Shown here: in pieces, positions 1-6,959 of the stretch
Layout of the letters: each line of letters opens with the position of its first letter
How positions within the stretch are numbered: the stretch's first letter is position 1
Notes under the pieces: model-generated
Told to the model about the DNA's origin: nothing
Database searches by the model: none
The model's input: only the letters and a program-made list of their open reading frames with translations
Program-made: the position numbers and the translations under genes
From: Bacteroidota bacterium
Lineage (GTDB): Bacteria; Bacteroidota; Bacteroidia; Chitinophagales; Chitinophagaceae
Assembly (NCBI GenBank): GCA_947460795.1
Contig: CANHJA010000087.1
Coordinates: 1 to 8,670, forward strand
Reading direction: 5' to 3'
Length of the DNA: 8,670 bases

Positions 1-3000
1 GGCTATAAAAACTTAGTAAAACTTTGTAGTCTTGGTTTTATTGAAGGTTTATATGGCAAATATCCTCGCATAGACAAAGAGTTAATTTTAAAGTATCATG
101 AAGGACTCATTGCCACCACTTGTTGTTTGGGAGCGAGTGTGCCAAAAACTATTTTAAAACATGGTGAAGAAGCGGGTTTAAAAGAGTTTAAATGGTGGCT
201 AGATTTGTTTGGAGAAAATTATTTTGTAGAACTTCAACGACATGGAATTCCTGAACAAGAAACTGTAAATGTATTTTTAACCAAATGGGCAAAAGAATAC
301 AATGTGCCCATTATAGCAAGCAACGACAGCCATTACTTGGATGTAGAAGATGCCAATACCCATGATATTTTATTGTGTGTAAATACGGGTGCAAAACAAA
401 GTGATCCAACAACCAAAGAGTTTAAAGAAGATGAAGAGCAAGCAAGTGTAAAATCTCGGTTTGCATTTTTCAATAATCAATTCTTTTTTAAGTCTACGGA
501 GCAAATGATAGAAACCTTTCAGGATTTGCCAGAAGCTATCGACAATACCAATATGATTGTGGATATGGTGGAACCGCTTAAAATAGAGCGAGATATTTTA
601 CTTCCACATTATCAAGTGCCCGCTGAGTTTAAATCGATGGATGCCTATTTAGAATTTTTAACTTGGGAAGGTGCAAAGCGAAAGTATAAAATCATTTCGC
701 CTGAGGCCGAAAGTAGAATTCAATTTGAGTTGGGTGTTATTAAACAAATGGGGTTTGCAGGTTATTTTTTAATCGTGAGTGATTTCATTCGTCATGCAAA
801 AGACACCGGTGTTTTTGTTGGCCCTGGCCGTGGTAGTGCTGCAGGAAGTGTGGTGGCTTATTTAACAGATATTACAAACATCGATCCTATAAAATACAAT
901 TTACTATTTGAGCGTTTCTTAAATCCCGATCGTGCAAGTATGCCCGATATTGATACGGACTTTGATGACGATGGTCGACAAAAAGTAATAGAATATGTAG
1001 CCCAAAAATATGGGAAAAATCAAGTAGCGCAAATAGGAACCTATGGTACCATGGCTGCTAAAAGTAGTATTAAAGATGTAGCTCGTGTATTGGATTTGCC
1101 TTTGCAACAAAGCAATGTATTGGCTAAACTAGTTCCCGATACTCCAGGTACATCCTTGAAACATATTATGACTTCAACTATCCGAGGAACGGCAGATAGT
1201 TTGGAGAAAAAAGATGGTTTACAAGAAGAAGATTTAAAGAATATTGAAACCCTTCATGCCATTTTGAAAGAAGGTAAATCCTTAGAAGCTCATGTATTAA
1301 AAGAAGCCCTTAAGTTAGAAGGAACCATCAGAAATACAGGGATTCATGCGGCAGGAATTATTATTGCCCCGAGTGATTTAACGGAGTTGATCCCTGTATT
1401 TACGAGTAAAGGCGATCCCATGCTCATTACTCAATTTGAAGGAAGTGTGATTGAAAATGCGGGGGTTATTAAAATGGACTTTTTAGGTTTACGGAACTTA
1501 ACGATTTTAAAGCAAGCTCTTGCTATGATCAAAGAAAATCATGGCATAGAGATTAATTTAGATGAACTTCCTTTAGATGACGAGCTTACTTATGAGTTAT
1601 ATCAACGAGGTGAAACGAATGGAACATTTCAATTTGAGAGCGGAGGAATGCAAAAGCATCTAAAAGATTTGAAACCCGATAAGTTTGATGATTTAATTGC
1701 AATGAATGCCTTGTATCGTCCTGGTCCGATTAAGTATATTCCTAACTTTATTGCTCGTAAACATGGTACAGAAAAAATCGAATATGATGTGCCAGAAATG
1801 GAAGAATATTTATCTGAAACGTATGGCATTACGGTTTATCAAGAGCAAGTAATGTTATTGAGTCAAAAGCTTGCCAATTTCACGAAAGGAGATGCCGACG
1901 TTTTGCGTAAAGCGATGGGTAAGAAACAAGTTGCCGTTTTGGAAAAAATGTATCCAAAGTTTGTAGCGGGTTGCGAAATAAATGGCCATCCTAAAGATAA
2001 AGTAGATAAAATTTGGAAAGACTGGATTGATTTTGCCCAATATGCATTTAATAAATCGCATTCCACTTGCTATGCATATGTAGCTTATCATACGGCCTAT
2101 CTGAAAGCACATTATCCGAGTGAATATTTAGCCTCAGTGTTAAATAACTCTGGAGATATTACTCGGATCACATTCTTTATGCAAGAGTGTAAACGAATGG
2201 GGTTAACCGTTTTGGGCCCTGATGTAAATGAATCTAAAAAAGGATTTAGTGTAAACATGGGAGGCATTATTCGGTTTGGTTTAGGAGCTATTAAAGGGGT
2301 AGGCGATGCAGCTGTGGAAGAATTAATAGAAAACAGAACCAAACACGGAAAATTTATAGATGTGTTTGATATGGTGAAGCGATTAAGCTCTCGGACGGTG
2401 AGTAAAAAAACATTGGAAACCTTAATTATGGGTGGTGCTTTAGATTGTTTTACAGATATTCACAGAGGTCAATATTTTCATATTGCACCGGGTGAAATGC
2501 AATCCAATTTAGAGAAAATTATAAAGTTTGGTCAACAAGTTTCAAGCTCCAGCAATACGATGCTCAATAGTTTATTTGGAGATGCTGGAATGCCAGAAGC
2601 TACACAACCCAAGCTAACTAACTGTGATGAATGGACTTTGACAGAGAAACTGGAAAGAGAAAAAGAGATGGTTGGAATTTATATTTCAGCACATCCTTTA
2701 GATGGGTTCAGTTTTGAAATGAATAACTTCGGTTTCATGCCTTTGTCTGAAATTGAAAATGAGAATCTTAAAGGAAAAACATTTAAAATAGCTGGTTACA
2801 TAGCGAATGAATTGCATTTAGTTTCAAAAAAAGGAACCAAATACGGTAAATTTAAAGTAGTAGATTATCATGGAGAGTTTGAATTTCAATTGTTTAGAGA
2901 TGATTACCTGAAATATGCAAGCATGTTAATGCAAGATAATAAAGTAGTAATCAATGGAACCTTTGCACCTCGTTTTTACGATCCATCTTTATTTGAATTT

Positions 3001-3282
3001 AAAATATCCCACATTATGTTGCTTGATAATGTGTTAAAAACAATGACAAAACGGATAAATATTGAAATTCCAATTGATAGATTGAATGATGAATTGGTTC
3101 ATTTAATTGCAAAACATACCGAATTGCCAGGGAAATGTGAAGTTGGAATAAAAGTAGTAGATCTTCAAAATCAGCAAATCGTAAAAATGTTTACCAGCTA
3201 TAAAAAAATTGAAATGAGTGAAGGTTTTTTAGATGATTTAACTAAAGTGGAAGGCATTCATTATTCTGTAATTACCATGTAA
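1..3282 (+). CDS. dnaE: DNA polymerase III subunit alpha, C-terminal ~1093 residues (5' end outside window)
   Basis: Catalytic subunit of the replicative DNA polymerase (family C). The frame is open from base 1 to the TAA at 3280-3282, so the start lies left of the window; by comparison with E. coli DnaE about 100 N-terminal residues are missing. Counting from the first visible residue: the end of the PHP domain (VELQRHG at 76-82, SNDSHY at 107-112); the palm, with GPGRGSAAGS at 274-283 and the catalytic PDIDTDF at 315-321; the third catalytic Asp, D493, in MDFLGL; the conserved YAFNKSH at 681-687; a helix-hairpin-helix (LGAIKGVG, from 761); a probable beta-clamp-binding motif MLNSLFG at 854-860; an OB fold at about 925-1005; and a C-terminal domain of about 75 residues. 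All three polymerase aspartates are present and I see no frameshift. A monocistronic thioredoxin gene follows. The in-frame TTG at 127 is not the start, because coding similarity continues upstream of it. Confidence 0.98.
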   Translation, partial: GYKNLVKLCSLGFIEGLYGKYPRIDKELILKYHEGLIATTCCLGASVPKTILKHGEEAGLKEFKWWLDLFGENYFVELQRHGIPEQETVNVFLTKWAKEYNVPIIASNDSHYLDVEDANTHDILLCVNTGAKQSDPTTKEFKEDEEQASVKSRFAFFNNQFFFKSTEQMIETFQDLPEAIDNTNMIVDMVEPLKIERDILLPHYQVPAEFKSMDAYLEFLTWEGAKRKYKIISPEAESRIQFELGVIKQMGFAGYFLIVSDFIRHAKDTGVFVGPGRGSAAGSVVAYLTDITNIDPIKYNLLFERFLNPDRASMPDIDTDFDDDGRQKVIEYVAQKYGKNQVAQIGTYGTMAAKSSIKDVARVLDLPLQQSNVLAKLVPDTPGTSLKHIMTSTIRGTADSLEKKDGLQEEDLKNIETLHAILKEGKSLEAHVLKEALKLEGTIRNTGIHAAGIIIAPSDLTELIPVFTSKGDPMLITQFEGSVIENAGVIKMDFLGLRNLTILKQALAMIKENHGIEINLDELPLDDELTYELYQRGETNGTFQFESGGMQKHLKDLKPDKFDDLIAMNALYRPGPIKYIPNFIARKHGTEKIEYDVPEMEEYLSETYGITVYQEQVMLLSQKLANFTKGDADVLRKAMGKKQVAVLEKMYPKFVAGCEINGHPKDKVDKIWKDWIDFAQYAFNKSHSTCYAYVAYHTAYLKAHYPSEYLASVLNNSGDITRITFFMQECKRMGLTVLGPDVNESKKGFSVNMGGIIRFGLGAIKGVGDAAVEELIENRTKHGKFIDVFDMVKRLSSRTVSKKTLETLIMGGALDCFTDIHRGQYFHIAPGEMQSNLEKIIKFGQQVSSSSNTMLNSLFGDAGMPEATQPKLTNCDEWTLTEKLEREKEMVGIYISAHPLDGFSFEMNNFGFMPLSEIENENLKGKTFKIAGYIANELHLVSKKGTKYGKFKVVDYHGEFEFQLFRDDYLKYASMLMQDNKVVINGTFAPRFYDPSLFEFKISHIMLLDNVLKTMTKRINIEIPIDRLNDELVHLIAKHTELPGKCEVGIKVVDLQNQQIVKMFTSYKKIEMSEGFLDDLTKVEGIHYSVITM

Positions 3283-3397
3283 TGAAGTTTATTTACTCAT
3301 AAAAATAATTTATACAAAAACTACCTTTAAAATAATATATTTGCAAACTGAATTTATTAAATAACATTACAACATTAATCATTAAACAGAATATAAA
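3283..3397. other. dnaE-trxA intergenic region
   Basis: This 115-bp AT-rich gap shows no hairpin with a T-run after the dnaE stop, so dnaE transcripts may read into trxA. The only recognisable signal is a Bacteroidota-type -7 box, listed separately. Confidence 0.6.
3336..3343 (+). promoter_or_regulatory. putative -7 box (TAnnTTTG) of the trxA promoter
   Basis: TATATTTG matches the TAnnTTTG -7 element used by the primary sigma factor of Bacteroidota. It lies 54 bp before the trxA ATG, which predicts transcription starting near 3350 and a leader of about 48 nt. I see no clear TTTG/TTG -33 box about 20 bp upstream, so the promoter is inferred from the -7 box and its position alone. Confidence 0.5.
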
Positions 3398-3715
3398 ATG
3401 GCATTAACAATCACAGACGCAAACTTTGCAACAGAAATCGAACAATCAAATAAATTATGTGTATTAGACTTTTGGGCTTCATGGTGTGGACCATGCATCG
3501 CTTTAGGACCAACAATTGAAGCTTTGGCTACAGAATATGAAGGGCGCGTAAACATTGGTAAAGTAAACACAGATGAAAATGCTGAGTTGTCGGTAAGATT
3601 TGGAATTACAAGCATTCCTTGTGTACTTTTCATCAAAAATGGTAAAGTAGTGGATAAACAAGTAGGAGTAGTTCCTAAATCTGCATTAGAAAGCAAAATT
3701 GTTTCTCACATGTAA
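3398..3715 (+). CDS. trxA: thioredoxin
   Basis: Small cytoplasmic thiol-disulfide oxidoreductase of 105 residues, the normal length for the family; it reduces disulfides in target proteins and is itself recharged by thioredoxin reductase. The active site WCGPC is at residues 29-33 (C30 and C33). The buried acid D24 precedes it in DFWASW, the cis-proline is P74 in TSIPC, and the late glycine is G90. There is no signal peptide or lipobox, which argues for a cytoplasmic TrxA rather than a secreted TlpA/ResA type. The ATG at 3398 is preceded by an A-rich stretch (AATATAAA) without Shine-Dalgarno, as is usual in Bacteroidota. Oddities are two extra cysteines: C21 in the strand before the active site, and C75 directly after the cis-proline, where Thr is usual. 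The gene probably has its own promoter and ends before two hairpins. Confidence 0.97.
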   Translation: MALTITDANFATEIEQSNKLCVLDFWASWCGPCIALGPTIEALATEYEGRVNIGKVNTDENAELSVRFGITSIPCVLFIKNGKVVDKQVGVVPKSALESKIVSHM

Positions 3716-3736
3716 TTGATAAAATTATACAAACAT

Positions 3737-3763
3737 AAAATGCCTCTTCAGGAGGCATTTTTT
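3737..3763 (+). terminator. intrinsic terminator after trxA
   Basis: A 10-bp perfect stem (AAAATGCCTC at 3737-3746 with GAGGCATTTT at 3752-3761) encloses the loop TTCAG and runs into T residues through 3763. It starts 21 bp after the trxA stop. The A-run on the 5' side gives a short U-run on the opposite strand as well, so it could back up termination of the infB transcript. Confidence 0.9.
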
Positions 3764-3775
3764 ATGTGTGTAAAT

Positions 3776-3808
3776 AAAAATGCTCCTTAAATTAAGGAGC
3801 ATTTTTTT
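3776..3808 (-). terminator. bidirectional intrinsic terminator after infB
   Basis: TGCTCCTT (3781-3788) pairs with AAGGAGCA (3794-3801) around the loop AAATT. An outer A5/T5 pairing extends the stem to 13 bp, and the plus strand carries seven T residues. On the minus strand the stem is followed by TTTTT, and it begins 18 bp beyond the infB stop. It is therefore the natural terminator of the rimP-nusA-infB operon and a second terminator for trxA. Confidence 0.9.
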
Positions 3809-3826
3809 ATCGTTTAAAATTGAAAA

Positions 3827-6800
3827 TTACAAAGTACGTTTAACTTCAATTTCTTCAAATCCTTCAATGATATCACCTTCTTTAAGATCGCTGTAGTTTT
3901 TAACTGCCAAACCACACTCCATACCCAAGGTAACTTCTTTTACGTCGTCTTTATAACGTTTCAATGAAGACAATTCACCAGTATGAATTACGATGCCATC
4001 TCTAACCAAGTTAATTTTTGTATCTCGTTTAATTTTACCTTCGATAACCATACAACCTGCAATGGTACCAACCCCTGTAATTTTAAATACTTCACGAACT
4101 TGAATGTTACACACTGCTTTTCTTTCAATTTTAGGTTCCAATAAACCTTCCATTGCACTCTTAATTTCATCAATCGCGTCGTATATAATAGAGTAGTATC
4201 GAATTTCAATATTCTCATTTTCTGCAATTTTAGCAGCTTGAGAAGAAGGACGAACTTGGAATCCTAAGATGATTGCGTCAGATGCTGTTGCTAACAATAC
4301 ATCTGATTCTGTAATTTGACCTACTGCTTTATGAACAACAGATACAGCAATTTCATCTGTAGATAATTTTTGCAATGAATCACTCAATGCCTCTACAGAA
4401 CCATCCACATCTCCTTTGATAATTACATTTAATTGTTTGAAGTTGCCCAATGCTAAACGACGGCCAATTTCATCCAATGTAATGTGTTTCTTCGTTCTCA
4501 TACCTTGTTCACGTAAGATTTGCGCTCTGTGTGTGGCAACTTCTTTCGCTTCATTTTCATCGGTATAAACTTTAAATTTCTCTCCAGATTGTGGAGCTCC
4601 ATTTAATCCTAATATTTGAACTGGAGTTGATGGACCAGCATTTTTCTTTTTCTTACCACGTTCATCTGTCATTGCTTTTACACGTCCATAAATTGAACCT
4701 GCTACAATCATATCACCAATTTCTAATGTTCCACTTTGAACTAAAATAGTAGATACAAATCCACGTCCTTTATCCAATGATGCTTCTACAATCGTTCCAT
4801 TTGCAAAACGATGCGGATTCGCTTTCAAATCCAACATGTCTGCTTCAAGAACTATTTTATCTAAAAGCAAACCAATGTTTAAACCTTGTTTAGCAGAGAT
4901 TTCTTGAGTTTGGTATTTTCCTCCCCATTCTTCTACTAAAATATTCATTGATGATAATTGTTCTCTTATTTTATCAGCATTGGCGCCATCTCTATCAATT
5001 TTATTGAAAGCAAAAATCATAGGTACGCCTGCAGCTTGAGAGTGACTGATTGCCTCTCTTGTTTGAGGCATTACAGAATCATCTGCTGCAATAACAATTA
5101 CAGCGATATCGGTAATTTTAGCTCCACGAGCACGCATAGCTGTAAATGCTTCGTGACCAGGAGTATCTAAGAACGTAATTTGTTTTCCACTATCTAAAGT
5201 AACTTCATAAGCACCAATGTGTTGGGTAATTCCTCCGGCCTCACCAGCAACAACATTTTCTCTACGAATATAATCCAATAACGATGTTTTACCATGATCG
5301 ACATGTCCCATAATGGTAACAATTGGCGCTCTTGATTCTAAATCAGCTGGATCGTCTTCAATAATGATTTCTTGTTCTGCTTCTTGTTCTAAGTTAATGA
5401 ATTCTGCTTCAAACCCAAATTCACTGGCAACCAATTCAATTACTTCAGCATCTAAACGTTGATTAATAGAAACCATAATTCCTAAACTCATACATTTTCC
5501 AATTACTTCAGAGAAGTTAACATCCATTAAATTGGCTAATTCACTCACAGAAATAAATTCTGTTAATTGTAATTTGTTGTCGTCTTGGTCATTGTCTCTA
5601 GCGGCACGTTTTTCAGCCATTTCTTCTCGTTTGTTACGACGATATTTAGCTTTTAAACTTTTTCCACGAGTAGTGTTTCCTAATTTTGCAAGGGTTTGTT
5701 TGATTTTATCTTGTATTTCGTTTTGATCTACAGGTTTTTCATCAGGGCGTCTATAATTATTTCCACCTGCATTCCCTCTGTAATTTGGGTTTCCTCCTCC
5801 AGCAGGTCGATTGTTATCTCTGTTAAATGGAGGTCTGTTTCCACCTTGCCCACCTTGATAACCACCTCCGGTTCCAGTATGTGGAGGTCTATTTCCAGTA
5901 TGCGGAGGTCTGTTTCCTGTATTCGGTCCGTTATTACCAGTTTGAGTTCCTGGCGCATTTGGATTGCCTTTCCCTTCTAATGGAATTCTCTTTCTTTTGC
6001 GTTTTTCTGATGGTTTTTCACTTTTTTGTGAATCTACAGGTAAAACAATTTTTCCAATAACTTTTGGTCCTGATAAATTATCTCTTTTGATTGTGTGTAA
6101 TACTACTTCTTCTTTATCATCAACCGCAGGAGATGTTGGCTCAGCTGGAATTTCAACTGTTTTAATTTTAATTATAGGAGAAGCAACTTCTATTTTTTCA
6201 ATTTCTTTCTTCTCCGTTTTTGGATTGACAACTTCAACTATTTTATTCGTTGGATTTGCAGTTGTTGTTGCTTTTTTAGTTGGTTTTTTATTTAAATCAA
6301 TTTTGCCTAAAATGATTGGTCCTTCTAATTCAGGGGCATCAATTTTTACTTTTTCAGTTTGTTTTGATACTTCTTTCTTTTTAGTTTTCTCAACTGGTGC
6401 TTCTCCATCTTCTGTTGCTGATGAAGAATCTGTTGTTTTCTCCTCTTTCTTTTTAGCCGTTTTTTTAGGCTTAGGTTCCAAATCAATTTTGCCTAAAATT
6501 TTAGGACCTTCTAATTCAGGTGGAGCAACTTGTTTTATTTTTTCTACTTCCTCTTGTGCTTTTTTCGCTTCTTTCTCTTTTTCCTCTTGCGCTTTTTTCT
6601 CTTCTTCTTTTGCTTTATTTAAAACAACGTTTTCACTTTTCTTTTTTGCAGCACGATCCGCATCAAATTCCTTGATGAGTGCATCATACATGTCTCCAGA
6701 CAAAACAGGATCTGGTTTGTTGTCAACAGAAAAACCTGTTTTGTTCAAAAAATCAACAATAGTAGACTTACCAACATTGAATTCTTTTGCTGCCTTCATT

Positions 6801-6829
6801 AGGCGTATTGTGTTTGCAGTATCTGACAT
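3827..6829 (-). CDS. infB: translation initiation factor IF-2
   Basis: GTPase that recruits formyl-Met-tRNA to the 30S subunit and promotes 50S joining. The product is 1000 residues, against about 890 in E. coli; the excess is linker. Order: N-terminal IF2N domain (about 1-55); Lys/Glu-rich, probably helical stretch (60-100); linker with three copies of a GPK-x-x-GKI motif (103-263); KRKRKR (276-281); Gly/Asn/Pro/Arg-rich disordered segment (286-362); second IF2N-like domain (about 423-475); and the GTPase domain with G1 GHVDHGKT (508-515), G3 DTPGHE (555-560) and G4 NKID (609-612). Beta-barrel domains II-IV follow and end in EVKRTL. I chose the ATG at 6829 because the IF2N fold begins right after it and an A-rich stretch (AAACTTAAAA) precedes it. 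A TTG 15 codons upstream keeps the frame open but is unlikely to be used. It is the last gene of the operon, 130 bp after nusA with no terminator between them. Confidence 0.97.
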   Translation of the reverse strand: MSDTANTIRLMKAAKEFNVGKSTIVDFLNKTGFSVDNKPDPVLSGDMYDALIKEFDADRAAKKKSENVVLNKAKEEEKKAQEEKEKEAKKAQEEVEKIKQVAPPELEGPKILGKIDLEPKPKKTAKKKEEKTTDSSSATEDGEAPVEKTKKKEVSKQTEKVKIDAPELEGPIILGKIDLNKKPTKKATTTANPTNKIVEVVNPKTEKKEIEKIEVASPIIKIKTVEIPAEPTSPAVDDKEEVVLHTIKRDNLSGPKVIGKIVLPVDSQKSEKPSEKRKRKRIPLEGKGNPNAPGTQTGNNGPNTGNRPPHTGNRPPHTGTGGGYQGGQGGNRPPFNRDNNRPAGGGNPNYRGNAGGNNYRRPDEKPVDQNEIQDKIKQTLAKLGNTTRGKSLKAKYRRNKREEMAEKRAARDNDQDDNKLQLTEFISVSELANLMDVNFSEVIGKCMSLGIMVSINQRLDAEVIELVASEFGFEAEFINLEQEAEQEIIIEDDPADLESRAPIVTIMGHVDHGKTSLLDYIRRENVVAGEAGGITQHIGAYEVTLDSGKQITFLDTPGHEAFTAMRARGAKITDIAVIVIAADDSVMPQTREAISHSQAAGVPMIFAFNKIDRDGANADKIREQLSSMNILVEEWGGKYQTQEISAKQGLNIGLLLDKIVLEADMLDLKANPHRFANGTIVEASLDKGRGFVSTILVQSGTLEIGDMIVAGSIYGRVKAMTDERGKKKKNAGPSTPVQILGLNGAPQSGEKFKVYTDENEAKEVATHRAQILREQGMRTKKHITLDEIGRRLALGNFKQLNVIIKGDVDGSVEALSDSLQKLSTDEIAVSVVHKAVGQITESDVLLATASDAIILGFQVRPSSQAAKIAENENIEIRYYSIIYDAIDEIKSAMEGLLEPKIERKAVCNIQVREVFKITGVGTIAGCMVIEGKIKRDTKINLVRDGIVIHTGELSSLKRYKDDVKEVTLGMECGLAVKNYSDLKEGDIIEGFEEIEVKRTL
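5744..5974 (-). repeat. low-complexity Gly/Asn/Pro/Arg segment of IF2, with a 21-bp tandem duplication
   Basis: IF2 residues 286-362 are almost entirely G, N, P, R, T, Q and Y and are surely disordered. Within them TGNRPPH occurs twice in tandem (residues 304-317, bases 5879-5920, unit 21 bp), and a third NRPP core is at 331-334. A few silent differences separate the two units, so the duplication is not brand new. Gly/Asn-rich linkers at this place are common in Bacteroidota IF2. Confidence 0.8.
6041..6523 (-). repeat. three dispersed copies of a GPK-x-x-GKI motif in the IF2 linker
   Basis: Copy 1 is PPELEGPKILGKIDL (IF2 residues 103-117, bases 6479-6523). Copy 2 is APELEGPIILGKIDL (165-179, bases 6293-6337). 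Copy 3 is RDNLSGPKVIGKIVL (249-263, bases 6041-6085). Copies 1 and 2 are nearly identical in DNA as well as protein, while copy 3 is diverged. They are 62 and 84 residues apart, separated by Lys/Glu/Thr-rich spacers. Function is unknown to me; they look like short linear motifs in a disordered region. Confidence 0.85.
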
Positions 6830-6959
6830 TTTTAAGTTTAGTCTAGTACATGGTTGGTAGCAACAAGTATTCAATATGGAATATGAAGACGTTACATGTA
6901 CTGATTTTTATTTTTTAATTTGTTAAATTTTATTTTGTAAAGGTAAATTATTTACTCGA
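6830..6959 (-). other. nusA-infB intergenic leader with possible folded RNA element (6845-6902)
   Basis: A 130-bp non-coding gap inside the operon. Its upstream half is plain A/T. The half next to infB contains an 8-bp perfect inverted repeat (AGTACATG at 6895-6902 and CATGTACT at 6845-6852, read on the minus strand). This encloses two small hairpins: TATTC/GAATA (6879-6883 with 6868-6872) and GTTG/CAAC (6861-6864 with 6853-6856). The second hairpin abuts the closing stem. The element ends 15 nt before the infB ATG. There is no T-run, so it is not a terminator. I do not recognise a known riboswitch or ribosomal-protein leader. Confidence 0.35.

Noticed and set aside
1855..2112. Several minus-strand open frames of 60-85 codons inside dnaE
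   Set aside because: They overlap each other and the conserved DnaE coding sequence, and have no motif or start context of their own.
3382..3696. Minus-strand open frame of 104 codons opposite trxA
   Set aside because: It is a shadow of trxA. The encoded protein has no recognisable motif, and the plus-strand frame carries WCGPC.
5964..6860. Plus-strand open frame of 298 codons opposite the IF2 linker
   Set aside because: It is the antisense of the AAA/GAA-rich Lys/Glu linker, which reads as Phe/Ser-rich nonsense with no domain and no good start context. IF2 on the other strand is certain.
6830..6874. N-terminal extension of IF2 from a TTG at 6874, adding a cysteine-containing 15-residue peptide
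   Set aside because: The added residues do not resemble IF2, the start would be TTG inside a possible hairpin, and the ATG at 6829 is directly followed by the conserved IF2N domain.
6938..6945. TACCTTTA on the minus strand just after nusA, a weak match to a -7 box that could give infB its own promoter
   Set aside because: The final G of TAnnTTTG is missing and I find no -33 element upstream in the end of nusA. In such AT-rich DNA this is expected by chance, so I did not annotate it; 5'-end mapping would decide.
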